Shown: positions 1 through 6,155 of the stretch, in pieces
Numbering within the stretch: the stretch's first letter is position 1
Layout: each line of letters opens with the position of its first letter
Source of the DNA: Arthrobacter sp.
Lineage (GTDB): Bacteria > Actinomycetota > Actinomycetes > Actinomycetales > Micrococcaceae
Length of the DNA: 6,155 bases
Reading direction: 5' to 3'
NCBI GenBank assembly: GCA_030147325.1
Contig: JASLAA010000233.1
Coordinates: 1 to 6,155 of the forward strand
The notes under the pieces: generated by a model
What the model saw: the letters and a program-made list of their open reading frames with translations, nothing else
Databases searched by the model: none
Told to the model about the DNA's origin: nothing
Position numbers and translations under genes: made by a program

Positions 1-1
1 T

Positions 2-1549
2 GCCGCAGCAGGCAGTCAGTCTTCACCGCTGAGGACCATTCAGGCCGCTGTGGGAAGGTCCCGTGCCGGACAAACCATCGTCCTCAGGGGCGGCACCTAC
101 CATGAATCGGTCGATATCCCGTTCGGTAAGCCCCTCACAATCCAGTCCTACCCCCGGGAGTCCGTGTGGATGGATGGCTCCGTCCCCGTGACGTCTTGGG
201 CCTCCTCCGGCGGTGATTGGGTGTCCAGCGGCTGGTCGGCCCAGTTCTCCGCTGACCTGCTCGGGACGCGCGACAACGCGCGCTTCATTGATCCGGCCTA
301 TCCCCTGGCGGGCCGTCCCGATCAGGTCTTCCTCGACGGTGCCAAGCTCCGTCAAGTGGGATCCGCGGGCGCGGTGACTCCGGGTACTTTCCATGTCGAC
401 TATGCGGCGGGACGACTGACCCTCGGTGACAACCCCTCGGGCCGTCAGGTTCGAGCCAGTGACTTGGCGCAGGCGTTCGACATCCAGGCCGATACCACGA
501 CCCTGCGCGGTATCGGTATCCGCCGCTATGCCACGCAGTACGACGACCGCGGCACCGTGAGGTTCCACAACGTCAGGTCGACGATCGAGAATGTCGTCAT
601 CACGGACAATGCGATGACGGGTCTCGCGGTCGACAACAACAACGCCGTGGTCAACCGCGTCACCGTGACCAACAATGGGATGCTCGGCATCGGCGTGAGT
701 GCTGCCTACAACTCACGCATCACCAACTCGCTCATCACCGGTAACAACGTCGAGCGCTTCAAGCCGGCCCCGGTCTCCGGCGGTATCAAGGTCACCAGGA
801 CGCGTGGAATCACGGTCACCAACAACAACACGAGCAACAATTTCAGCACGGGTATCTGGTTCGACGAGTCCTGCTACGACATCAACGTGTCGAACAACGA
901 CTCGAGTGGTAACTCGCACACCGGAATCCAGCTCGAGCTCTCGGAAAAAGCCATTGTGGCCAACAACAGGACCTCGGACCAATCGACGGGGATCCTGATC
1001 TTTGATTCCGGCAACGTCAAGATCTTCAACAACGAGATCGGTGGCAACGACAAGTTCGGTCTGCATCTCAGCCAGGACGAGCGGCGGAACTCCGTTCTGT
1101 CCTTCACCGGCCATGACCCACGTCAGCCCAAGCCCGACTCGACCGTTCCGTGGCTCACGAGGAACATCACGGTGGCGAACAACGTGTTCGGACGAGGAGG
1201 GTGGTTCCAGTTCTACGCGCTGGACAAGGCGACAGGCATTCCGGTCGATGACATGAACGTGACGATCAATGGGAACCTCTTCAATAAGCGTGTCGTCACG
1301 AGTGATCCGACGATGGTCGCCTGGGGCGGCAACGACAACAGGACGCTCTACCGCTACGAGAGCCCGACGGCTCTGGCACAGGCGAAGAACTCGCAGTGGC
1401 GTAATGACATCACCGATTCCAGTTTGGACCTGTCCCAGATGGCCGGTGATATCAAGGGCGCGGCGACAGTGGCCGTTCCCCTTCCCTCCGATGTAGCAGC
1501 TGTCATGGGTCAGCCCGCTGGCACGAAGGTGGTCGGCGCCCTCCGGTGA
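2..1549 (+). CDS. Right-handed parallel beta-helix repeat protein, 5'-truncated by the window edge
   Basis: Likely a secreted carbohydrate-active protein. The frame is open from base 2 to TGA 1547-1549 (515 residues visible). The GTG at 50 is not the real start, because upstream codons read SSPLRTIQAAVGRSRAGQT, the usual opening of a DUF1565-like beta-helix domain (TIQAAV...G..I.lrgGtY.E). A signal peptide presumably lies off the edge. About residues 105-155 form the segment reading QVFLDGAKL...GTFHVDYAAGRLTLG. Roughly residues 190-370 are rungs: the TGI/GGI/FGL strand motifs recur every 22-24 residues, with NN turns giving an asparagine ladder typical of PbH1 repeats. One interval is about 10 residues longer (VERFKPAPVSG). 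A rung with WFDESCYD carries the only cysteine in the fragment. It converges on the flippase operon, which suggests a role in processing the locus's polysaccharide (lyase, hydrolase or epimerase). The fold is secure; the activity is unassigned and it could be structural. Confidence 0.9.
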   Translation, partial: AAAGSQSSPLRTIQAAVGRSRAGQTIVLRGGTYHESVDIPFGKPLTIQSYPRESVWMDGSVPVTSWASSGGDWVSSGWSAQFSADLLGTRDNARFIDPAYPLAGRPDQVFLDGAKLRQVGSAGAVTPGTFHVDYAAGRLTLGDNPSGRQVRASDLAQAFDIQADTTTLRGIGIRRYATQYDDRGTVRFHNVRSTIENVVITDNAMTGLAVDNNNAVVNRVTVTNNGMLGIGVSAAYNSRITNSLITGNNVERFKPAPVSGGIKVTRTRGITVTNNNTSNNFSTGIWFDESCYDINVSNNDSSGNSHTGIQLELSEKAIVANNRTSDQSTGILIFDSGNVKIFNNEIGGNDKFGLHLSQDERRNSVLSFTGHDPRQPKPDSTVPWLTRNITVANNVFGRGGWFQFYALDKATGIPVDDMNVTINGNLFNKRVVTSDPTMVAWGGNDNRTLYRYESPTALAQAKNSQWRNDITDSSLDLSQMAGDIKGAATVAVPLPSDVAAVMGQPAGTKVVGALR

Positions 1550-1577
1550 TGCCGCGCGGTCACTCGACAGGCAAGTG

Positions 1578-1617
1578 ACAGCACGGGCGAGGCCCCTCGG
1601 GGCCTCGCCCGTGCTGT
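1578..1617. terminator. Strong hairpin terminator between convergent genes
   Basis: A perfect 19-bp inverted repeat (arms 1578-1596 and 1599-1617) has only two bases between the arms, so in RNA the loop is likely four bases (CTCG) closed by C-G. It is very GC-rich and begins 28 bases after the stop of the beta-helix gene and about 60 bases beyond the stop of the minus-strand glycosyltransferase. Neither side has a long T tract, only short TT runs, as is common for actinobacterial terminators. Its symmetry and its position between converging genes suggest that it ends transcription from both sides. Confidence 0.82.
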
Positions 1618-1678
1618 TCCAGCGACAATTGGGGGCTGGCGGTGAAAACGTCTACAGAGCCCGGGCGGAAGCAGGGAG

Positions 1679-2695
1679 TTAGAGGATGACACTCCTGAGC
1701 CGTGCAGCGAGGTGTCCGGACGTCATGTCGCGTTCAACAGCGGAGCGGCCCGCGAGCCCCATCCGAGCAGCGGCCCGGGGATCGGCCAGCAGACGGCTGA
1801 TCGGAGCAGCCAGGCTCTCGGAGGCACCGGGGACGGCCAGATAGCCGGTGACACCGTCGGCCACGTAATCCTCCATGCCCGGTGTGGCGGTCAGTACGAC
1901 AGGACGTGCCGTGGCCATCGCCTCGAGGCTGACGGTCATCCCTGAGCCGTGCAGGTTGGGGGAGGTGGCGATCGCGATGACACTTGCCCGGGCATACAAG
2001 TCACGCAACTCACGGTGGCTGACGTGGGCGATCTTGGTGACGCCCGGTGGAACCGGAAGGTCGGAGCTGCTCTGCACGAGGATCTCGGCCTCAGGATGTT
2101 CCTCGTGCACCAGCCCGAGCGCTGCGAACAACGTGCCTGGGTCCCGATGCCGATCACCGCCGATGCTCAGTACCAGCGGAACGGACGGGTAAGGCCGGGC
2201 TGCGAAGAAGCGTGCGTCGACCCCGAACCGGACGTAATGGACCGGCGGCGCGTCCTCTCCGAGTACTTCCTGAAGCGGCTCGACCTGTGCCCGCGACAGT
2301 ACCCATACACCGTTCAGCTGTCGCAGTGACCCGATGAGCGAGTTGTAATCGGCGTCGGGACGAGAGACCAGGGAGTCGGTCAGCCAGATGACGCCCGAGT
2401 ACATCCGTCCCTGTGGCTGGAGGCGGACCAGCGAGTGGGCCGAGTTCTCGTCCCAGGTGAGGCCTACTGTGCCGCTTGCGCGTCCACGGCGTCGAACCAG
2501 TCCGCGTGCTGCACCGATGGCACGGCGTACGGCGGTCCGTGGCGGCAGAGATCCCGATTCCACCTGGACTCCCGCAGTCGCCATGTCCTCGAGGCCGTAG
2601 GGCCAGGCTCCCGGGACCTCCCCCGAGGCGTGACGTTTCCGCCACGCGTCGAGATCCCGCTCGGCAGGGTAGAAGACGGTGGCTGCGAGAGTCAT
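1679..2695 (-). CDS. Glycosyltransferase, GT-B fold (GT4/GT1-like), second gene of the flippase operon
   Basis: A 338-residue predicted cytoplasmic or membrane-associated sugar transferase that likely adds one residue to a lipid-linked repeat unit. I chose ATG 2695 because GGAGGA lies 9 bases upstream (2705-2710) and the ATG overlaps the flippase stop as ATGA. The frame stays open further upstream, but that stretch lies in the wrong frame of the flippase gene. The N-terminal half (1-165) is divergent, with LTWDENSAHS around 79-88. The C-terminal Glycos_transf_1 domain begins near VLSIGGDRHRDPGTL (175-189). It carries LYARASVIAIAT (233-244), then HGSGMTVSLEAMATARPVV (249-267) and DYVADGVTGYL (276-286), the sugar-nucleotide binding region. 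The first Glu of the family EX7E motif appears replaced by His249, spaced one residue further from Glu258. There is no signal peptide or membrane span. The donor and acceptor sugars cannot be predicted. Family confidence is high, exact role low. Confidence 0.88.
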   Translation of the reverse strand: MTLAATVFYPAERDLDAWRKRHASGEVPGAWPYGLEDMATAGVQVESGSLPPRTAVRRAIGAARGLVRRRGRASGTVGLTWDENSAHSLVRLQPQGRMYSGVIWLTDSLVSRPDADYNSLIGSLRQLNGVWVLSRAQVEPLQEVLGEDAPPVHYVRFGVDARFFAARPYPSVPLVLSIGGDRHRDPGTLFAALGLVHEEHPEAEILVQSSSDLPVPPGVTKIAHVSHRELRDLYARASVIAIATSPNLHGSGMTVSLEAMATARPVVLTATPGMEDYVADGVTGYLAVPGASESLAAPISRLLADPRAAARMGLAGRSAVERDMTSGHLAARLRSVIL

Positions 2696-4071
2696 ACCGG
2701 CGTTTCCTCCGTGGATCTCTGTGCCTGGGTGCGCTTCGTCCGGAGATCCCGTCGGACGTACCAGAAATTGGGGAGGACCTGGCACAGGGCCACGGAGATG
2801 GCGGAACCGATGATCGGACCGCCGGCACCGACGAGCGTGATCAGCCACCACGACAGGCCCAGATTGAGCGGGACCAGAATGAGGATGGGTACGACCTGGA
2901 ACCACAGGCCTCGCTGATCGGTCATGTACATCCCGATGGGATATTTGGCCGCTTGCAGGCTGATGAACGCGACGAAACCAAGGACGAGCCACAGATCCAG
3001 CGTGATCCTCCCCACGCTGATGAAATCCGCGAGGAAAGGGGAGGCCAGACCCAGGGCTCCTCCGAGGGCCAGTCCACCGGCGATGAACCAGAGGGTGGGC
3101 TTCGCGGGGGACTCCACCCGATTGTCCGCTCTCGCCCTCGCGAAGAACGGCCACAGTGCCACGCCGGCCGCAGCGATAGTCTGCAGGACCAGCCCGAACA
3201 GTTGTGACGCCAGGTTGTATTCCGCGAGTTCGCTGCCGGTGGTGAGGTGGCTCAGAAGCAACCTGTCCGTCTGCATCGCAATGGGGAGGGCGGTCATCTG
3301 GATGATCATGGGCCAGGCCAGTCCGAAGGCGGGCGCCCCCTTGTACGACCGGATGCGCGGAACGAGCCGTACGGCGGTGCCCACTTGGGGCCGTATGTGG
3401 CGGCTCGCAATGATGAGGCAGATCACCGACACCAGTCCGTTGCCGACGTACGAGAAGACGGCGAGGAAGTTGGCTGCCGGTACGGCCAGGACAACGAGGG
3501 TGAGGACACTGAGCAGCATGAAGGGCGCCACCACAGCCTGCGCGCCGATCTGACTCGTGGTGCGGTTCAGCCCCACCAGGACGCGCTGGCCGACCACGAG
3601 CGGCATGAACATGCCGAAGACGATCAGGCACAGGAGGGCGACCAGATTGCCCTGGTCCGGATTCAGCCCCATACCGAGCAGCGTCGGCCAGGCGCCGACC
3701 GCAGTGATGGCGGCAGCGATCGACATGATGACGAGGGCTGAGCAGATCAGTATCCGGAAGGCCGTGACGAGGGCGCGGGTCACCTGCTCGTCCGTGCGCG
3801 GGGTTCTCGATCCGGCGACCGCATTGATCACGACGGCGGCGATCCCGAGGTCGGCGAAGGGGAGCAGGGTGGGGAAGGAGGCGAGGAGTCCGTACTGCGC
3901 GTAGGCGTCGACGCCGAAGTTCTGGATGATGAGACGGCTCGTGAGGACTGCCAGGAGCCCCGACGAGCCCATGACGACGATCTTCGCAAGGGCGGCGCTG
4001 CCGATCAGCCGTCCGAGCCCGTTCATGCGGGCCGTGTCACCAGGGGATTGCCTGCCCCGTCGGAGCTTCAT
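2692..4071 (-). CDS. Wzx-type polysaccharide flippase (MOP/PST family, oligosaccharide transporter)
   Basis: A 459-residue integral membrane protein of the usual length for Wzx/PST flippases, predicted to move lipid-linked oligosaccharide from the inner to the outer face of the cytoplasmic membrane. Roughly twelve hydrophobic spans can be read, for example near residues 26-44, 58-84, 103-125, 143-163, 180-200, 203-222, 247-265, 289-310, 327-345, 361-376, 392-412 and 416-433. The charged C-terminal tail (438-459, VRRDLRTKRTQAQRST) is probably cytosolic. Typical family features are the N-terminal SAALAKIVVMGSSGLL span followed by RLIIQNFGVDAYAQYGLL, and GLAWPMIIQMTALPIAMQTDRLLLSH at the start of the second half. 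ATG 4071 is preferred because AGGA sits 8 bases upstream; ATG 4026 lacks such a site. The frame is open up to 4296, but that extension is charged, non-membrane and crosses the divergent promoter. The stop overlaps the downstream glycosyltransferase start. Substrate unknown. Confidence 0.92.
   Translation of the reverse strand: MKLRRGRQSPGDTARMNGLGRLIGSAALAKIVVMGSSGLLAVLTSRLIIQNFGVDAYAQYGLLASFPTLLPFADLGIAAVVINAVAGSRTPRTDEQVTRALVTAFRILICSALVIMSIAAAITAVGAWPTLLGMGLNPDQGNLVALLCLIVFGMFMPLVVGQRVLVGLNRTTSQIGAQAVVAPFMLLSVLTLVVLAVPAANFLAVFSYVGNGLVSVICLIIASRHIRPQVGTAVRLVPRIRSYKGAPAFGLAWPMIIQMTALPIAMQTDRLLLSHLTTGSELAEYNLASQLFGLVLQTIAAAGVALWPFFARARADNRVESPAKPTLWFIAGGLALGGALGLASPFLADFISVGRITLDLWLVLGFVAFISLQAAKYPIGMYMTDQRGLWFQVVPILILVPLNLGLSWWLITLVGAGGPIIGSAISVALCQVLPNFWYVRRDLRTKRTQAQRSTEETPV
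2705..2710 (-). promoter_or_regulatory. Ribosome binding site that fixes the minus-strand glycosyltransferase start
   Basis: On the minus strand this reads GGAGGA, 9 bases before ATG 2695. It lies inside the last codons of the flippase gene. It is the best Shine-Dalgarno match in the window and supports the 338-residue start over the much longer open frame that runs upstream. Confidence 0.8.
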
Positions 4072-4079
4072 GACCGTCG

Positions 4080-4083
4080 TCCT
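4080..4083 (-). promoter_or_regulatory. Ribosome binding site deciding the flippase start
   Basis: On the minus strand, AGGA (within CCCAGGA) lies 8 bases upstream of ATG 4071. The next in-frame ATG, at 4026, has no purine-rich site in front of it, so 4071 is the better start. Confidence 0.55.
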
Positions 4084-4111
4084 GGGCGGCTTGTCAAGGT
4101 GTTCCTCACGT

Positions 4112-4161
4112 TTGCAGTTGTCGCAGACTAAAATATCAAAATAAGCATCCCGCCGGGGCAA
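4112..4161. promoter_or_regulatory. AT-rich divergent promoter region between the flippase operon and the plus-strand glycosyltransferase operon
   Basis: The 202-base gap between the two divergent starts contains an A/T-dominated island (about 4126-4147) that stands out against the GC-rich surroundings. For the minus strand, a candidate -35 TTGCCC (4161-4156) and -10 GATATT (4137-4132) are spaced 18 bases apart, each matching consensus at 4 of 6 positions. For the plus strand, TAAAAT (4129-4134) is a 5 of 6 match to a -10 box, but I see no good -35 at the right distance. An alternative is TTGCAG (4112-4117) with TATCAA (4134-4139), 16 bases apart. The promoter location is reasonable; the exact boxes are tentative. 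No clear operator palindrome is visible. Confidence 0.4.
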
Positions 4162-4260
4162 TTCCTCGGAAGGTCGGCGCGCAGCGGCGTTGATGTCAGC
4201 AAGACGAGAAACGCAGGATGATCCGCGAGGTGCACCCGTGTGCCTTACAGCAGCAGACAC

Positions 4261-4267
4261 GGAGAGG
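4261..4267 (+). promoter_or_regulatory. Ribosome binding site deciding the plus-strand glycosyltransferase start
   Basis: GGAGAGG lies 6 bases upstream of GTG 4274. This favours a start just before the RILVAHPS strand of the N-terminal Rossmann domain over the ATG at 4190, which would add 28 poorly conserved-looking residues. Confidence 0.65.
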
Positions 4268-4273
4268 CACCGA

Positions 4274-5446
4274 GTGCACAGGAACATCAGCGGCAACCGA
4301 CCCCGGATACTCGTCGCTCATCCGAGCGCCGAGCTTTACGGATCCGACCGGGTCCTGCTCGAGACCCTCGAGGGGCTGCAGGCTGAGGGCGCCGAGGTGG
4401 TACTGGCCCTACCCGTTCGTGGGCCGCTCGTCGACGAAGCCGAGCGAAGGGGCGCGACGGTCACCATCTGTCCTTCACCTGTCCTTCGGAAGAGTTTCCT
4501 CAATCCCCGTGGGCTGATGGTACTCGCTGGTCAATGCTTGGCCGGCATGGTCTCGGCAGGCCGGCTCCTGGGGCGGGTCAAGCCGGATGTCGTCTACGTC
4601 AATACCATCACCATTCCGCTCTGGACGGTCATGGCCTTCGTTGCGCGTCGCCCTTCGATCATCCACATCCACGAGGCCGAGGGGAATGCCCCCGCTGCCA
4701 TACGGAAGGTGCTGGCCCTCCCGCTGTTGCTCGGCACGGAGCTCGTTACCAACAGCGAATTCAGCAGGACGGTCCTTGCGTCCTCCTTTCCTCGGCTCGC
4801 AGCCCGGACGGAGATCATCACCAACGGCGTGCCCGGGCCGGACTCCATTCGTCCAGCGCGGGAGCGCCTCGACGACGTCCTGCGCATCGGGTACGTCGGG
4901 CGGCTGTCGCACCGCAAGGGAGTGGATCTGCTCCTGGAGGCCGCTGGGTTGCTACAGGGTCGGGGCCGGCAGGTCCAGGTGACGCTGATCGGTTCTGTCT
5001 ACCCTGGCAACGAACCCTACGAGGAGGCCCTACGTGAGCGGGCCGAGCAGGCGGATCTCGCAGGGCGCGTCACTTTCCTCGGTTTCCTACCGTCCGTCTG
5101 GGCGTCGCTGTCCGAGGCGGACGTCGTCGTCATTCCGTCCCGGGCGGACGAGCCCTTCGGCAACACCGCGGTGGAAGCGGTTCTCGCCCAGCGGCCCTCC
5201 GTCGTGAGCCGCACCTCAGGCCTGATCGAGGCCTCGGAAGGCTTCCGTTCCACCCTCCAGATCACCCCGGACAGCGCGGATGCCATTGCGCTGGCCCTCG
5301 AGCACATCGCGGAGAACTGGTCGGAATTCCGTGACGCTGCTGTCGATGACGCCGCGACGGCGAGCCGGCGCAACGGAATCGGCGAATACAGGCGCCGGAT
5401 CGCTGCAGCCGTCCTCCAGCTCGCCGCCGGGAGGACCCGTGCCTGA
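4274..5446 (+). CDS. Glycosyltransferase, GT4 family (GT-B fold)
   Basis: A 390-residue predicted cytoplasmic or peripheral-membrane transferase that uses a nucleotide-activated sugar to extend a lipid-linked saccharide. GTG 4274 is chosen for its GGAGAGG site and because the Rossmann strand RPRILVAHPSAELYGSDRVLLETLEGL follows at residues 9-35, the usual GT4 opening with a GSDR/GG-like loop. The acceptor-side domain covers about 1-195, with PDVVYVNT (104-111) and HIHEAEG (131-137). The donor-binding Glycos_transf_1 domain runs from about 203: RIGYVGRLSHRKGVDLLLEA (204-223), then VTLIGSVYPGNEPY and GRVTFLGFLPSV. The EX7E motif is intact, Glu293 and Glu301 in EPFGNTAVEAVLAQRPSVV. It is divergent from the flippase operon, and its stop lies inside the start of the Wzy-like gene, so these two are probably cotranscribed and translationally coupled. 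Acceptor and sugar cannot be read from the sequence. Confidence 0.93.
   Translation: MHRNISGNRPRILVAHPSAELYGSDRVLLETLEGLQAEGAEVVLALPVRGPLVDEAERRGATVTICPSPVLRKSFLNPRGLMVLAGQCLAGMVSAGRLLGRVKPDVVYVNTITIPLWTVMAFVARRPSIIHIHEAEGNAPAAIRKVLALPLLLGTELVTNSEFSRTVLASSFPRLAARTEIITNGVPGPDSIRPARERLDDVLRIGYVGRLSHRKGVDLLLEAAGLLQGRGRQVQVTLIGSVYPGNEPYEEALRERAEQADLAGRVTFLGFLPSVWASLSEADVVVIPSRADEPFGNTAVEAVLAQRPSVVSRTSGLIEASEGFRSTLQITPDSADAIALALEHIAENWSEFRDAAVDDAATASRRNGIGEYRRRIAAAVLQLAAGRTRA
5429..5435 (+). promoter_or_regulatory. Ribosome binding site for the Wzy-like gene
   Basis: GGGAGGA lies within the last codons of the preceding glycosyltransferase gene. It is 3 bases before GTG 5439 (GGAGG core 4 bases away, slightly short) and 12 bases before the in-frame GTG 5448 (slightly long). 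Either start is possible; both imply reinitiation after the upstream gene. Confidence 0.5.
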
Positions 5447-6155
5447 TGTGGCCCCGCCCGTGGCGGCGCCCATTCGGCGGAGCGGATCCGTGGACCCCGG
5501 CGACTCAGCACGGTGGCGCACCCTCGAGCAGGGCCTCGCGATCGTCGTTCTGGTCATCCTGGGATCCCGGATCAACCTGCCCCTCGGGACAACGGCCGGG
5601 TATCTCCTTGCGCTCGGACTGATCCCCCTGTGGCTTCGTGCGGCGATGCACTACCGTCTGGCCCCTGTCCTGTTGGCCATGGGTGTGGTGGCAGGGGTGA
5701 TGGGCGGCGTGCTGGCAGCCTACTCGAGCGCGGACCACGACTTCAGTCGGAACTCCGCCGGGGTCTCGCTCATGCTGCTGGTCGGCACACTTGCAGGAGC
5801 GGGCTTCATCCTCTGGGCTCGTACTCTCATGCGCCCGGGGTGGATCGCCGCTGCTTTCGGACTCGGCATGCTGCTCGGAGTATCGCCGTCCAGCCCTCTG
5901 TTCGACGAGAATCCCTGGAAGTTCGGGTTCTCCCTCCCGGTGACCATCATCGCCCTTGGCCTCGCCTCGCTGAGCCACCGCCGGTGGCCGGAGGTGGCCG
6001 TCCTGATCGTCGTCATCCCCGCAGCGGCTCTCAATGACGCGCGGTCCAACTTCGCGATCCTCCTGCTCACCCTGCTGGCGACCTTATGGCAGGCCCGCCC
6101 GAAAGTGAGTGTGAGTCGTGGTACCTCGGCGGTGCGGACGTTCGCAGCCGTAGCT
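5439..6155 (+). CDS. O-antigen polymerase/ligase-like membrane protein (Wzy or WaaL type), 3'-truncated by the window edge
   Basis: The frame is open from GTG 5439 to the window end without a stop (239 codons visible); GTG 5448 is an alternative start. Residues 1-27 form a charged, proline-rich cytosolic leader. Hydrophobic spans follow at about 31-45, 51-66, 74-95, 109-128, 133-148, 164-180, 184-197 and 203-217, separated by short polar loops. Proteins of the O-antigen ligase/polymerase superfamily look like this, typically with 10-14 spans and 400-450 residues, so roughly half is seen. The loop NDARSNF (199-205), after a span ending in VVIPAAAL, resembles the S/N-x-R-S segment seen in this superfamily. 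The large periplasmic-type loop, where catalytic Arg/His residues usually lie, is off the edge. The eight-base overlap with the glycosyltransferase stop implies coupling. It probably polymerises the flipped repeat unit or ligates it to an acceptor. Polymerase versus ligase cannot be decided here. Confidence 0.8.
   Translation, partial: MPDVAPPVAAPIRRSGSVDPGDSARWRTLEQGLAIVVLVILGSRINLPLGTTAGYLLALGLIPLWLRAAMHYRLAPVLLAMGVVAGVMGGVLAAYSSADHDFSRNSAGVSLMLLVGTLAGAGFILWARTLMRPGWIAAAFGLGMLLGVSPSSPLFDENPWKFGFSLPVTIIALGLASLSHRRWPEVAVLIVVIPAAALNDARSNFAILLLTLLATLWQARPKVSVSRGTSAVRTFAAVA

Noticed and set aside
2696..3631. Minus-strand open frame upstream of the ATG at 2695 that would give a 650-residue glycosyltransferase with a long N-terminal extension.
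   Set aside because: The extension lies in a different frame inside the flippase gene, is rich in Arg, Pro and His without a domain pattern, and the strong ribosome binding site at 2705-2710 fixes the start at 2695.
2476..3741. Long plus-strand open frames opposite the flippase gene.
   Set aside because: They are antisense shadows produced by high-GC codon bias. Their translations are charged and low in complexity, with no recognisable domain, whereas the minus strand encodes a clear membrane protein.
4229..4244. Short inverted repeat around GCAC-CCGT-GTGC upstream of the plus-strand glycosyltransferase, a possible operator or leader hairpin.
   Set aside because: Only four uninterrupted pairs, which is expected by chance in this composition; no second copy or wider symmetry supports it.
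4190..4273. Earlier ATG start for the plus-strand glycosyltransferase.
   Set aside because: The extra 28 residues precede the usual family start and no good ribosome binding site was seen before 4190, while GTG 4274 has GGAGAGG at 6 bases.
4072..4296. Upstream extension of the flippase frame with two CxxC pairs (FLCTRC and VCDNC), suggestive of a small zinc-binding domain.
   Set aside because: It crosses the divergent promoter and the start of the opposite gene, has no ribosome binding site of its own that I can see, and Wzx proteins do not carry such a domain. The cysteines look coincidental.
5505..6070. Minus-strand open frames opposite the Wzy-like gene.
   Set aside because: The translations are Arg/Gly/Gln-rich shadows. 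The plus frame instead gives evenly spaced hydrophobic spans continuing to the window edge.

Overview
The window is high-GC DNA with GTG as well as ATG starts, clear GGAGG-type ribosome binding sites and tightly packed, overlapping genes. Together with the protein styles, this suggests an actinobacterium, probably a member of the Micrococcales. That placement is inference from composition and protein character, not from a search. No rRNA, tRNA, CRISPR array, insertion sequence or attachment site is visible.

Layout. (1) Positions 2-1549, plus strand: the 3' part of a right-handed parallel beta-helix protein; its N-terminus lies off the left edge. (2) Positions 1550-1678: a short convergent intergenic gap with a 19-bp perfect inverted repeat, a likely shared terminator. 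(3) Positions 4071-1679, minus strand: a two-gene operon, a Wzx-type polysaccharide flippase (4071-2692) followed by a GT-B glycosyltransferase (2695-1679), joined by an ATGA overlap. (4) Positions 4072-4273: a 202-bp divergent promoter region with a conspicuous AT-rich island. (5) Positions 4274-5446, plus strand: a GT4-type glycosyltransferase, overlapping by 8 bases with (6) a multi-membrane-span protein resembling O-antigen polymerases/ligases (Wzy/WaaL-like), starting at 5439 and cut off by the right edge.

Taken together this is the core of a Wzx/Wzy-dependent cell-surface or extracellular polysaccharide locus. The two glycosyltransferases would add sugars to a lipid-linked repeat unit on the inner face of the membrane. 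The flippase would carry it across, and the Wzy-like protein would polymerise or ligate it outside. The beta-helix protein is a plausible secreted enzyme acting on the polymer (lyase, hydrolase or epimerase type), but no catalytic activity can be assigned from sequence alone. I found no clear sign of a wholly new system. The points most worth a second look are the conserved-looking acidic rung and inserted loop in the beta-helix protein, the non-canonical EX7E motif of the minus-strand glycosyltransferase, and the divergent regulatory island.
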